From: Salinimicrobium sp. TH3
Lineage (GTDB): Bacteria; Bacteroidota; Bacteroidia; Flavobacteriales; Flavobacteriaceae
Assembly: GCF_026676115.1 (NCBI RefSeq)
Contig: NZ_JAPONB010000001.1
Coordinates: 434,001-498,000, forward strand
Direction: 5' to 3'
Length of the DNA: 64,000 nt
Each line of letters begins with the position of its first letter. Within the stretch, counting starts at the first letter, position 1. The notes under the pieces were generated by a model, which searched no databases, was not told the origin of the DNA, and saw only the letters and a program-made list of their open reading frames with translations. The position numbers and the translations under genes are program-made. Shown one piece after another: positions 27,223-36,088 of the stretch.

Positions 27223-27819
27223 TTAAAAGTCGAAATCTACATCGGGGGCGTCTTCAGATCCTGCATCTGCTTCATAAAGCGGCATCCTTTCAAATCCATA
27301 CATACCTACAATAACATTGTTTGGGAATTTTCGAATATAAGTGTTGTAATCCCTCACCTCCTGGTTGTATCTGTTCCTTTCTACATTGATCCTGTTCTCT
27401 GTACCTTCAAGCTGGGACTGCAATTGCTGGAAGTTCGACGTTGCACGCAGTTCCGGATATCTTTCAACGGTAACCAATAACCTTGACAAAGCAGAAGATA
27501 CCTGTCCCTGGGCTTGTTGAAATTGCTGGAGCTGTTCCTGGGTCAAATTATCTGCGTCAACCTGGACAGAGGTCGCATTTGCACGGGCTTCTATAACATC
27601 TGTCAGGGTTTCTCTTTCAAAATCTGCAGCTCCTTTCACCGTGTTCACCAGGTTTGGAATAAGATCACTCCGGCGTTGGTATGCACTCTCTACCTGGGAC
27701 CATGCAGTTTTTGCATTTTCCTGTCTTTCTACAGCAGTATTGTATTTACCCACAGTTAATAAATATATTCCCAACAGTATTGCTCCTATGATCAATACGG
27801 GTACAAGCCATTTTTTCAT
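27223..27819 (-). CDS. LemA-family protein
   Basis: 198 residues. N-terminal membrane anchor (about 5-24) then the LemA helical domain (NTAVERQENAKTAWSQVESAYQRRSDLIPNLVNTVKGAA), and ELRATSNFQQLQSQLEGTENRI, all family hallmarks. Acidic tail. LemA proteins are cell-envelope proteins of unclear function, usually beside TPM genes as here. It begins 1 base after the MerR stop. Confidence 0.93.
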   Translation of the reverse strand: MKKWLVPVLIIGAILLGIYLLTVGKYNTAVERQENAKTAWSQVESAYQRRSDLIPNLVNTVKGAADFERETLTDVIEARANATSVQVDADNLTQEQLQQFQQAQGQVSSALSRLLVTVERYPELRATSNFQQLQSQLEGTENRINVERNRYNQEVRDYNTYIRKFPNNVIVGMYGFERMPLYEADAGSEDAPDVDFDF

Positions 27820-27820
27820 G

Positions 27821-28153
27821 TTATAGTTCCTTTTTTAAATTGATAAGTGTGGATTTTATATTCTCCAGCTTTCGAATGATTTCAAAGTTAGATAATGTTT
27901 TCCGGCTTTTCTCCTCCTTTAGGTGGATTTTAGCACCTTCAAGAGTAAAACCTCTTTCCTTGACCAGGTGATAGATCAATTCCAGGTTCTTAATATCCTC
28001 ACGGGTAAACTTGCGATTCCCTTTGGCGTTCTTCTTTGGTTTGATCACGTCAAACTCCTTTTCCCAGAACCTTATTAAAGAGGCATTGACACTAAAAGCT
28101 GTGGCTACTTCTCCTATAGAGTAATAAAGTTTATCGGGCAGGTCTACATGCAT
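27821..28153 (-). CDS. MerR-family transcriptional regulator
   Basis: 110 residues with a MerR winged-helix domain (YYSIGEVATAFSVNASLIRFWEKEF and RKFTREDIKNLELIYHLVKERGFTLEGAKIHL) and a short C-terminal coiled coil. No effector domain, so it is of the short type common next to M23 peptidase genes in Bacteroidota. Start codon overlaps the M23 stop (TAATG), so translation is coupled. Confidence 0.9.
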   Translation of the reverse strand: MHVDLPDKLYYSIGEVATAFSVNASLIRFWEKEFDVIKPKKNAKGNRKFTREDIKNLELIYHLVKERGFTLEGAKIHLKEEKSRKTLSNFEIIRKLENIKSTLINLKKEL

Positions 28154-29130
28154 TAATCCAGGGATTGGTTTTCAAGTTGTGCCTGTTCCAGGATCTCATC
28201 ATATTCGGTAGGAGAAAGATGTCCATAGTAGAAATTGATGGGATTGATCTTCTCATCATCCTTAAAGATCTCATAATGCAGGTGAGGAGCCTGGGAACGC
28301 CCGGTGCTTCCTACAAAGCCAATAAGATCTCCCCGCTGGACTTTAGTTCCTCTTCGTACATTGTATTTATATAAATGTGCATAGAGGCTCACATAGCCAT
28401 AACCGTGATCTATTCTAATGTGGTTCCCGTATCCGCTGGAGCGGTTATCTGCCCGTTCCACCACGCCATCACCCGTTGCATAGACAGGAGTACCACGAGG
28501 TGCAGTGAAATCCATTCCATAATGGAATTTTCTCACTTTGGTAAAAGGGTCTGTTCTCCAGCCATAGCCCGAAGCCATTCTTTTAAGATTTTCGTTCTTA
28601 ACCGGCATAATTGCCGGGATGGAAGCGAGTAGGTTCTCTTTATCATTGGCGAGTTCTACAATTTCATCCAAAGAACGCGATTGTACAACCAGCCTTTTAG
28701 TAAGCATGTCCAGCTTTTTATGGCTATCTACTATAAGCTTGGAATTGTTGAAACCTTCCAGGTCTTTATAGCGGTTAATACCTCCAAATCCTGCAAGACG
28801 CTGCTCTTCGGGGATTGGGTTGGCCTCAAAATAGAGTCGGTAAATATTATTATCTCTATCTTCAACGTTAGCCAGGACATTTTCAACCTGCTCCATTTTT
28901 CGGTTGAGCAGGCTATATTGAAGTTTCATATTTTCAAGTTCCCTGGTAAGCGCTTTTTCCTTGGGGGTTTCCAGCTGGGGAATGTTGAGGTAAATGACCA
29001 GTAATATAAAACCTGCGAGAAAGGCTCCAAGTACACTAAGAGCAGCAATTCCCCACCTACGGCTTTTTTTGCGCTCTATCTTTTTATAAGAAAGCGTCTC
29101 ACTGTCGTAATAATATTTAACCTTAGACAT
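28153..29130 (-). CDS. M23-family metallopeptidase, membrane-anchored
   Basis: 325 residues. Transmembrane anchor (about 28-48), a coiled coil (about 58-90), and a C-terminal lysostaphin-type domain: HYGMDFTAPRGTPVYATGDG, HGYGYVSLYAHL and APHLHYEI carry the zinc His and Asp ligands. It cleaves peptidoglycan cross-links or activates amidases. It is divergent from alaS and is the first gene of the M23-MerR-LemA-TPM operon. Confidence 0.93.
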   Translation of the reverse strand: MSKVKYYYDSETLSYKKIERKKSRRWGIAALSVLGAFLAGFILLVIYLNIPQLETPKEKALTRELENMKLQYSLLNRKMEQVENVLANVEDRDNNIYRLYFEANPIPEEQRLAGFGGINRYKDLEGFNNSKLIVDSHKKLDMLTKRLVVQSRSLDEIVELANDKENLLASIPAIMPVKNENLKRMASGYGWRTDPFTKVRKFHYGMDFTAPRGTPVYATGDGVVERADNRSSGYGNHIRIDHGYGYVSLYAHLYKYNVRRGTKVQRGDLIGFVGSTGRSQAPHLHYEIFKDDEKINPINFYYGHLSPTEYDEILEQAQLENQSLD

Positions 29131-29144
29131 AAGTTAAATTATTC

Positions 29145-29152
29145 TATTTTTG
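29145..29152 (+). promoter_or_regulatory. Candidate -7 box of alaS
   Basis: TATTTTTG (TAnnTTTG), with TTA at about 19 bases upstream in the -33 position. It lies over 100 bases before the ATG, giving a long leader. Confidence 0.35.
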
Positions 29153-29255
29153 CGTTACCTATAATGTTGCAAAAACAGTGCAACAATCAGCTTGAGAAAC
29201 GAACAAATATAAAAATTGTTTTCCCGAAAGCATAATATAAAAATTTTAACTTTTC

Positions 29256-31868
29256 ATGAGATCCCAGGAGATACGTTCTAAATTCCTCGAATTTTTCCAA
29301 AGTAAGTCCCACACCATTGTTTCATCGGCACCCATGGTGGTGAAGGATGACCCAACGCTAATGTTTACAAATGCAGGGATGAACCAGTTCAAAGAGTACT
29401 TCCTGGGTAATGGGACCCCCGGCAGCAGGCGGATTGCCGATACTCAAAAATGCCTTCGCGTGAGCGGAAAACATAATGATCTGGAGGAAGTTGGAAAGGA
29501 TACCTATCACCATACCATGTTCGAGATGCTGGGTAACTGGAGTTTTGGGGATTACTTTAAAAAGGAAGCCATAACCTGGGCCTGGGAATTACTTACCGAA
29601 GTTTACAAACTAAACAAGGAAGATCTTTATGTTTCAGTTTTTGAAGGCAGCCCCGATGAGGACCTGCCACTGGATAAAGAGGCATTGGATCTTTGGAAAC
29701 AAATCGTGCCCGAGGAGCGCATCATCTACGGAAATAAAAAGGATAATTTCTGGGAAATGGGCGACCAGGGGCCTTGTGGACCTTCTTCCGAAATTCATAT
29801 TGACCTAAGGTCTCCTGAAGAGAAGGCAAAAACACCCGGAAGAGATCTTGTAAATAATGATCACCCCTTGGTAGTGGAGATCTGGAATCTGGTTTTTATC
29901 CAGTTCAACCGAAAAGCCGATGGTTCCCTTGAAAAACTACCTGAGAGCCATGTGGACACAGGAATGGGATTTGAGCGACTTTGTATGGCGCTGCAGGGAG
30001 TAAAATCAAATTACGATACAGATGTTTTCACCCCGCTCATTAAGAAGATAAGTGAGACCACCAGATCGGAATATGGCAGGGACGAGGAGACAGATATTGC
30101 CATTCGTGTAATTGCAGATCACCTGCGCGCAGTTTCTTTCGCAATTGCCGACGGGCAGTTACCCGGTAGTGGCGGTGCGGGTTATGTGATTCGTCGTATC
30201 CTGCGCAGGGCAATACGTTATGGATTTACATTCCTAAATCAAAAGGAGCCCTTCGTTTATAAGCTGGTTGAAACTCTTGCATCTCAAATGGGAGAAGCCT
30301 TCCCCGAGCTGCGTTCCCAACAAAATTTAATTACCAATGTGATTAGGGAAGAAGAAAATTCCTTTTTACGCACCCTGGATCAGGGTCTTGTGATGCTGGA
30401 TCAAATCATGGAAGAGAGCAAAGACAAGAATGTTTCAGGAAAAAAGGCTTTTGAACTATACGATACCTACGGATTTCCAATTGACCTTACTGCGCTTATC
30501 TTAAGTGAAAAGGGATATAGTCTTGATCAGAAAGGATTTGAGGCAGAACTTCAAAAGCAAAAAGACCGCTCCCGGAATGCATCAAAAGTAACTTCAGGCG
30601 ACTGGCAGGTGGTGAAGGATGCAGAAACTGAAGGTTTTGTGGGCTATGACAGCCTCGAAGCCGAAGTGGAGATCCTGCGGTTTAGAAAAGTGGAATCCAA
30701 AAAAGAAGGTGAGCTTTATCAGCTGGTCTTTAGCAGAACTCCTTTTTATCCCGAAGGCGGTGGCCAGGTAGGGGATAAGGGAGTTCTCGAAGCAAAAAAT
30801 GGAAGTGTTACTTACATTTTAGACACCCGTAAGGAGAATAATCTTATCATTCACCTCACAAAAGAATTGCCCGAAGATATTACGGGTACTTTTATAGCAA
30901 AAGTAAATGTTGCGCAACGGGCAAGGATCGCAGCCAATCACAGCGCCACTCATTTGCTGCACCAGGCTTTAAGGAGTATCCTGGGAACCCATGTGGAGCA
31001 AAAAGGTTCTATGGTGCAGAGTGATTATTTGCGATTTGATTTTTCGCACTTCAGCAAAGTAAGTGCCGAGGAACTTCATCAAATAGAGGATTTTGTCAAT
31101 TCCAGAATTGCAGAAAAACTTCCACTTATCGACAACCGGGAGATGACCTATCAGGAAGCCATAGATGACGGTGCAATTGCTCTTTTTGGAGAGAAATATG
31201 GGGACAAGGTTCGGGCAGTTCGCTTTGGAAAATCCATGGAGCTATGTGGAGGAACCCACGTTGGAAACACTTCAGACATCTGGCACTTTAAGATTATTTC
31301 TGAAGGCGCGGTCGCATCAGGAATCCGAAGAATTGAAGCGATCACCAATGAAGCTGCCAAAGAATACTTTACTGCACAGACCCAGACCTTCAGCGAGATC
31401 AAAGCAGTGCTTAAGAATGCTCAGGATCCCGTAAAGGCTGTGGTGAACCTGCAGGAGGAAAATGCCGAATTGAAGAAACAGATCGAATCCCTGCTTCGCG
31501 ATAAGGCTAAGAACCTTAAAGGAGATCTAAAAAGCCAGATCAAAGAGATCAACGGAGTAAACTTTTTAGCTCAAAAAGTGGATCTGGATATGGGCGGGAT
31601 CAAAGATCTTTCCTTCCAGTTAGGAGATGAAATGGAGAATCTATTCCTTCTTTTTGGAGCGCAACAGGACGAAAAAGCAATGCTTTCCTGTTATATTTCC
31701 AAAAACCTGGTAGAGGAAAAAGGACTAAATGCCGGAAAAGTAGTGAAAGAATTAGGCCGGTACATACAGGGCGGCGGCGGCGGACAACCTTTCTACGCAA
31801 CTGCCGGAGGTAAGAATCCTGCAGGACTTAACGAGGCGCTGCAAAAGGCAGAGGAGTTCGTGAAATAA
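29256..31868 (+). CDS. alaS: Alanyl-tRNA synthetase
   Basis: 870 residues, the usual length. N-terminal class II catalytic core with the conserved [14 protein letters not shown] start and [11 protein letters not shown], tRNA-recognition part, editing domain with HSATHLL and CGGTHV (zinc-binding His and Cys), and C-terminal C-Ala domain with the GGGGGQPF motif. All expected motifs are present. Palindromic repeats follow 8 bases after its stop. Confidence 0.98.
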   Translation: MRSQEIRSKFLEFFQSKSHTIVSSAPMVVKDDPTLMFTNAGMNQFKEYFLGNGTPGSRRIADTQKCLRVSGKHNDLEEVGKDTYHHTMFEMLGNWSFGDYFKKEAITWAWELLTEVYKLNKEDLYVSVFEGSPDEDLPLDKEALDLWKQIVPEERIIYGNKKDNFWEMGDQGPCGPSSEIHIDLRSPEEKAKTPGRDLVNNDHPLVVEIWNLVFIQFNRKADGSLEKLPESHVDTGMGFERLCMALQGVKSNYDTDVFTPLIKKISETTRSEYGRDEETDIAIRVIADHLRAVSFAIADGQLPGSGGAGYVIRRILRRAIRYGFTFLNQKEPFVYKLVETLASQMGEAFPELRSQQNLITNVIREEENSFLRTLDQGLVMLDQIMEESKDKNVSGKKAFELYDTYGFPIDLTALILSEKGYSLDQKGFEAELQKQKDRSRNASKVTSGDWQVVKDAETEGFVGYDSLEAEVEILRFRKVESKKEGELYQLVFSRTPFYPEGGGQVGDKGVLEAKNGSVTYILDTRKENNLIIHLTKELPEDITGTFIAKVNVAQRARIAANHSATHLLHQALRSILGTHVEQKGSMVQSDYLRFDFSHFSKVSAEELHQIEDFVNSRIAEKLPLIDNREMTYQEAIDDGAIALFGEKYGDKVRAVRFGKSMELCGGTHVGNTSDIWHFKIISEGAVASGIRRIEAITNEAAKEYFTAQTQTFSEIKAVLKNAQDPVKAVVNLQEENAELKKQIESLLRDKAKNLKGDLKSQIKEINGVNFLAQKVDLDMGGIKDLSFQLGDEMENLFLLFGAQQDEKAMLSCYISKNLVEEKGLNAGKVVKELGRYIQGGGGGQPFYATAGGKNPAGLNEALQKAEEFVK

Positions 31869-31876
31869 GATATGAA

Positions 31877-32002
31877 ATCAACCCTTTCAGGGTTTCAAAC
31901 CTTAAAAGGGTTTTATTCATACCTAACTTGCAAGGTCTTTTTCCAAACCTTGTAGGTTTTATTGTAAAAAAGACCTGCAAGGTTTTGGAAACCTTGCAGG
32001 TC
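31877..32002. repeat. Palindromic repeat cluster between alaS and the GSCFA gene
   Basis: Starts with ATCAACCCTTTCAGGG...AAAGGGTT (31877-31914), then a degenerate arm pair (CTTGCAAGGTC / AAACCTTGTAGG), then a perfect 14-base hairpin, GACCTGCAAGGTTT, TGG loop, AAACCTTGCAGGTC (31972-32002). A near copy of the first block follows hemL at 43323. Probably extragenic palindromes; the last hairpin is 16 bases before the next ATG. Confidence 0.8.
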
Positions 32003-32017
32003 ACCGAAATCAAAAAG

Positions 32018-32956
32018 ATGGAATTTCGTACTCAAGTTCCCATAGCGCCTCAGGAACCAAAAATTGGTTATTCTTCAAAAGTGCTGCTTTTGGGCTCTTG
32101 TTTTGTCGAAAATATTGGGAAGAAACTGGATTATTTTAAGTTCCCAAACCTGCTCAATCCCTTCGGAATTTTATTTCATCCCGCAGCCATCCATAACTTC
32201 CTGAAAAGGGTAAAATCCCAACACACTTTTACTGAAGCCGACATTTTTTACCACAATGAAGCCTGGCACAGTTATGAAGCCCATTCCGATCTTAATTCGG
32301 TAGAAAAACAGGAGATCCTCAACAAGCTGAATGCTGCTGTGGAGGAAACAGCAGGCTTTCTACGGTCAACTACTCATGTTATCATTACACCCGGCACGGC
32401 CTGGGGCTACAGGCTTAAAGAATCTGGAGAAATGGTTGCTAATTGCCATAAGGTCCCGCAGTCAAACTTCAGCAAAGAAATAACAGAGGCTCAAAATGCC
32501 CTTTTTGAGACAGCAGCAATTGTGAAGGAAATGAATCCAAAAGCACAGGTCATTTTTACGGTCTCTCCTGTGAGGCATTTAAAAGATGGATTTGTGGAAA
32601 ATCAGCTAAGCAAGGCCAAGTTGATCACAGCGATTCAGGAAATTGTTGCTTCTGAAGATCACTGTGCTTACTTTCCCTCCTATGAGATTATGATGGATGA
32701 ACTTCGGGATTACCGTTTCTATGCAGAAGACATGGTACACCCAAATAAGATGGCTGTCGATTACATCTGGGAGAAATTTAAGGAGGCATGGATAGCTTTA
32801 GAAGCTTCCGAAGTAATGAAGAGAGTGGATACCATTAAAAAAGGGCTTTCACACCGGCCATTTAATGAAGCTTCCGAAGCACATCAAAAATTCCGCAGAG
32901 ATCTTCAGCAAAAGATGGAAAAACTTGAAAAAGAATATCCTGAAATTAAATTTTGA
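32018..32956 (+). CDS. GSCFA-domain protein
   Basis: 312 residues from the ATG at 32018; the frame is open upstream through the repeat, but the family starts at EFRTQVPIAPQEPKIGYSSK. GSCF block is LLGSCFVENIGKKL (about 27-40); other conserved parts are NPFGILFHP and the SGNH-like VRHLKDG and DMVHPN. SGNH-like fold; function unknown, common in Bacteroidota. Confidence 0.88.
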   Translation: MEFRTQVPIAPQEPKIGYSSKVLLLGSCFVENIGKKLDYFKFPNLLNPFGILFHPAAIHNFLKRVKSQHTFTEADIFYHNEAWHSYEAHSDLNSVEKQEILNKLNAAVEETAGFLRSTTHVIITPGTAWGYRLKESGEMVANCHKVPQSNFSKEITEAQNALFETAAIVKEMNPKAQVIFTVSPVRHLKDGFVENQLSKAKLITAIQEIVASEDHCAYFPSYEIMMDELRDYRFYAEDMVHPNKMAVDYIWEKFKEAWIALEASEVMKRVDTIKKGLSHRPFNEASEAHQKFRRDLQQKMEKLEKEYPEIKF

Positions 32957-33013
32957 AGTAAATCTTCACATTTTCTTCAAATAAACCCTTTTTCTAATTC
33001 GTATTTTTAGAAC

Positions 33014-33631
33014 ATGAAGAAATATTTTCTTGGTGCCCTTGTCGTGTTGATCATCTTTTTGACCTTTCGTTATTGTGAAAACCGGGATGCCGAACGCGAC
33101 CGCCTGGAAGAGAGCACAGCGTTGATACAGCAGCAGATCAAAAATGTGGGGAAACTGGTAGTGACCGAAGGTACTTTTGCACAGGTCTACACCTACAAGG
33201 ATACTGAAAAAAGATTCTTTGATGTGCTCCCGGCCCGCAAAAGGGCGCTTATTATTGTCAATGCCAAGGCTACAGTTGCTTATGACCTGAGTAAACTACA
33301 AACCGAGGTGGATGTGGAGAATAAAACGGTGCATATCAAGTACATTCCCAAGGAGGAGATCAATATCTATCCAGATATTAAATATTACGACATCACCCAG
33401 GACTACCTCAATCAATTCACAGCGGCCGATTATAATAAGATCAAGACCCGGATAAATAAATCCATACGGGAAAAGGTGGAGAAATCTTCCCTAAAATCTA
33501 ATGCAGAGAACCGGCTCATTAGCGAACTGCAAAAGATCTATATCCTCACCAATACTCTGGGCTGGACCCTTACCTATAATGAACAGGAGTTTGGAACTTC
33601 CATCGAAGAAATGCAGGAACTTAAGCTGTAA
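33014..33631 (+). CDS. DUF4230-family membrane-anchored protein
   Basis: 205 residues. N-terminal hydrophobic anchor (about 3-18), then a beta-rich domain with KLVVTEGTFAQVYTYKD and ARKRALIIVNAKATVAYDLSKL, the pattern of DUF4230, then a helical tail. Function unknown; periplasmic. Confidence 0.75.
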   Translation: MKKYFLGALVVLIIFLTFRYCENRDAERDRLEESTALIQQQIKNVGKLVVTEGTFAQVYTYKDTEKRFFDVLPARKRALIIVNAKATVAYDLSKLQTEVDVENKTVHIKYIPKEEINIYPDIKYYDITQDYLNQFTAADYNKIKTRINKSIREKVEKSSLKSNAENRLISELQKIYILTNTLGWTLTYNEQEFGTSIEEMQELKL

Positions 33632-35389
33632 TTATCCTGTAACCAGTTCGGGTTTTACGAGTCCAATCCCATTATCAATTAAATGTGCTACTTCGGGTCT
33701 TCGATGTTTTACGTCTTCCAGATGCTCTAACACCTTTGAAGCCAGTTTCTCATCTTTACCGCTTGTCAATTCGAAGATCTCGACGGAAAGCAGCCAGTCT
33801 TTAGGATGATATTTTTTCACGAGATCAAAAGCAGCGTCCAATGAAAACTTTGTGTTTTCTCCCTGCCTGATATTTCTTACCGATTTATACAGGGATTCCA
33901 GTTCTTCGCGCTCAGGTGTTTTTTTGCTCTTGATGGTGGTGGAAGAAGGGGTGTGGGTGATAAGGTCAAAAGATTTTGCATCTGCAGGTCCTGCAAAAGC
34001 TGATATCACTTCTTTTCCTATCGCCATATCATAATTCCCCCATTCAGGTTTAAAAAGTACTTCGTCTTTCCAGGTGACGGTGCAGTTCTTTAAACTTATT
34101 AAGATCACCTTTCCCTGTAAATTCCTGGTTCCTGTGATGATCTCACCTTTGACTGTGATGCCGCCTTCAAATTCGAAATTCACCTGCTCTCCTTCATAAA
34201 TGTCATAGGCGCGAAGGTCGCGGGGGCTCATATCTTCAATGGCGAGGTTTATACCTTTTAATCTTCCCACGGGAGATCCAAAACCATCGGGATGATTCTC
34301 TATGCCGTGGCCAACTAACTCTTTCTCTCTTGAAGCAAGGGCAGTTTCTCCCGTAGTTTGGAAATATACCGGCTTTCCGTTTTCTTCGATTACCCGGGTG
34401 AATTTTCCGGAAATCTGGATCCCGGTACTAAGTTCTATCGTACCTATGTTTTTTGAATGGATTAGCTTTTGTAAGCCTTCCAATCCGCCAACGCGGAGTG
34501 CCATTTTGTTGGCAAACTCTTCCAGGATAAGGCTTAGGTGGGCAAAATCTGGTGTCACATACAGCTGGGGCTGAGGTTTTGTAATATCAAATTCCTGTTG
34601 AGCTGCTTCTATGGTGTAAGGTATCTTTTTTACTTTATCGGTCATGCACCAGGTGCTCTCCCCAATGGAGGAAAGGAGGCCGGCCCCATAGATCCTCGGA
34701 TTTTCGGGGGTTCCTATCAAACCGTATTCCACTGTCCACCAGTGTAGATTTCTTATTTGAGCCATTTCGCTTTGCTCCCGCTGGTCATTTTGTAGCTCCT
34801 CAACTCTTTTTTCGGCGGCTGCGATTTCTTCTTCGGGAGTATCTTCGGCTTCTTTAATGATAGAGAGGTGCCTTATAGCTTCGTAGATCTCGTAATCTTT
34901 TGCGCTGGAGATCGCCTTACAACCAATTTCTCCAAACCGGCGCAGGTATTCTGCATATTCGGGGTTGGCAATGATGGGTGCATGGCCTGCACCTTCATGG
35001 ATAATATCGGGTGCCGGGGTATATTCTATATGTTCAAGTTGTCTTATGTCACTTGCAATCACCAAAACATTGAATGCCTGAAATTCCATAAATGCCGCAG
35101 GCGGTATAAAACCGTCAACCGCTACTGCAGCCCAGCCAATTTCCTTTAGGATCCTGTTCATCCCATACATGTTGGGGATGTGGTCAATGGAAATTCCCGT
35201 TTGTTTAAGTCCATCCAGATAGGAAGAGTGAGCAACCCTGCTAAGGTAATCCACATTCTTGCGCATTACGTATCTCCACACCGCCTGATTTATAGGAGTG
35301 TAGTCCTCGTAATTCTGAGGTTTTATGAATTGCTTCAGGTGTGCCGGAAGCCGGTCAATAATTTCGTTCGATTCAAATTTTTGTTCCAT
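33632..35389 (-). CDS. Aromatic amino acid hydroxylase (Bacteroidota type)
   Basis: 585 residues; the catalytic domain is about 20-370. Iron ligands His131 and His136 (DIIHEGAGHAP) and Glu221 (WWTVEYGLIG) match the two-His-one-Glu site of pterin-dependent hydroxylases, although HELLGH is replaced by HEGAGH. The last 200 residues form an extra domain not present in bacterial PhhA. Likely phenylalanine 4-hydroxylase or a related enzyme; substrate cannot be fixed from the sequence. Confidence 0.85.
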   Translation of the reverse strand: MEQKFESNEIIDRLPAHLKQFIKPQNYEDYTPINQAVWRYVMRKNVDYLSRVAHSSYLDGLKQTGISIDHIPNMYGMNRILKEIGWAAVAVDGFIPPAAFMEFQAFNVLVIASDIRQLEHIEYTPAPDIIHEGAGHAPIIANPEYAEYLRRFGEIGCKAISSAKDYEIYEAIRHLSIIKEAEDTPEEEIAAAEKRVEELQNDQREQSEMAQIRNLHWWTVEYGLIGTPENPRIYGAGLLSSIGESTWCMTDKVKKIPYTIEAAQQEFDITKPQPQLYVTPDFAHLSLILEEFANKMALRVGGLEGLQKLIHSKNIGTIELSTGIQISGKFTRVIEENGKPVYFQTTGETALASREKELVGHGIENHPDGFGSPVGRLKGINLAIEDMSPRDLRAYDIYEGEQVNFEFEGGITVKGEIITGTRNLQGKVILISLKNCTVTWKDEVLFKPEWGNYDMAIGKEVISAFAGPADAKSFDLITHTPSSTTIKSKKTPEREELESLYKSVRNIRQGENTKFSLDAAFDLVKKYHPKDWLLSVEIFELTSGKDEKLASKVLEHLEDVKHRRPEVAHLIDNGIGLVKPELVTG

Positions 35390-35421
35390 GATTGTATCAA
35401 AAATGACAGAAATTAAAGATA

Positions 35422-35429
35422 CAAAAATA
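35422..35429 (-). promoter_or_regulatory. Candidate -7 box of the hydroxylase gene
   Basis: Minus-strand TATTTTTG about 33 bases before the ATG. No clear -33 element. Confidence 0.35.
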
Positions 35430-35480
35430 TTGATGATGCAATATTTTGATTTTCAATGAAGTAAGCTTTGCAAAAACAAA

Positions 35481-35514
35481 AAAAGCCGCTACGGTTTTCA
35501 CTATAGTGGCTTTT
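35481..35514. terminator. Terminator-like hairpin between hydroxylase and DUF4136 genes
   Basis: 11-base stem AAAAGCCGCTA / TAGTGGCTTTT with one G-U pair. On the minus strand it is followed by a T run, so it ends transcription of the DUF4136 gene. Confidence 0.75.
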
Positions 35515-35533
35515 AAAAAGGGGGACTTCAGCA

Positions 35534-36070
35534 TTAATTAAGAGAAGGAGGGTATTTTTCCAGAATTTCTTCTACAATCTCATTTATCCTCTCCTGTTTT
35601 CGATCAACTTTACTGGAAAGGGCTGCAGTACCCATTCCCTGCCACACTAATTCTTTCTTTTCTGCATCTACAAGGTCTATATAAAGAGTACCTTCGGTAG
35701 TGGAATTGATGGTGTTATGACCTGCACCCCAGTACCATGGATGCCAACCCCAACCATATCCATAGCCATAAGGATTGTTATAAATATTTATATTTTCCTT
35801 TGTCTTAGTGAAAATGCTCACCAGCATATCTGGATTATCAGATTTGGTAAAACCTTTTTCCTGCATTTCGTCATCTATGGCTCTTAAAATCCTCTTCTTG
35901 TCAAGATCAGAAATTTCTGCTTTGTCAATTCCAGGTTTAAAGAAGGCATAAGTTTGGTACTGTGCAAAATTGGCTTCTTTGTCGTAATCTGTCGCTACAC
36001 GCACGCTATTACAAGAAGTCATAACCAGTACCATCAGAAGAAGTACCGAAGTAATTTTAATAGCTCTCAT
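35534..36070 (-). CDS. DUF4136 lipoprotein
   Basis: 178 residues. Signal peptide with lipobox MTSC, then DUF4136 features: VRVATDYDKEANFAQYQTYAF near the start of the mature protein, EKGF...NPDMLVSI, a Tyr/Gly/Trp loop (PYGYGYGWGWHPWYWG) and GTLYIDLVDAEKKELVWQG. Outer-membrane associated; function unknown. Confidence 0.9.
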   Translation of the reverse strand: MRAIKITSVLLLMVLVMTSCNSVRVATDYDKEANFAQYQTYAFFKPGIDKAEISDLDKKRILRAIDDEMQEKGFTKSDNPDMLVSIFTKTKENINIYNNPYGYGYGWGWHPWYWGAGHNTINSTTEGTLYIDLVDAEKKELVWQGMGTAALSSKVDRKQERINEIVEEILEKYPPSLN

Positions 36071-36088
36071 ACTAATATGGTTTTAAGG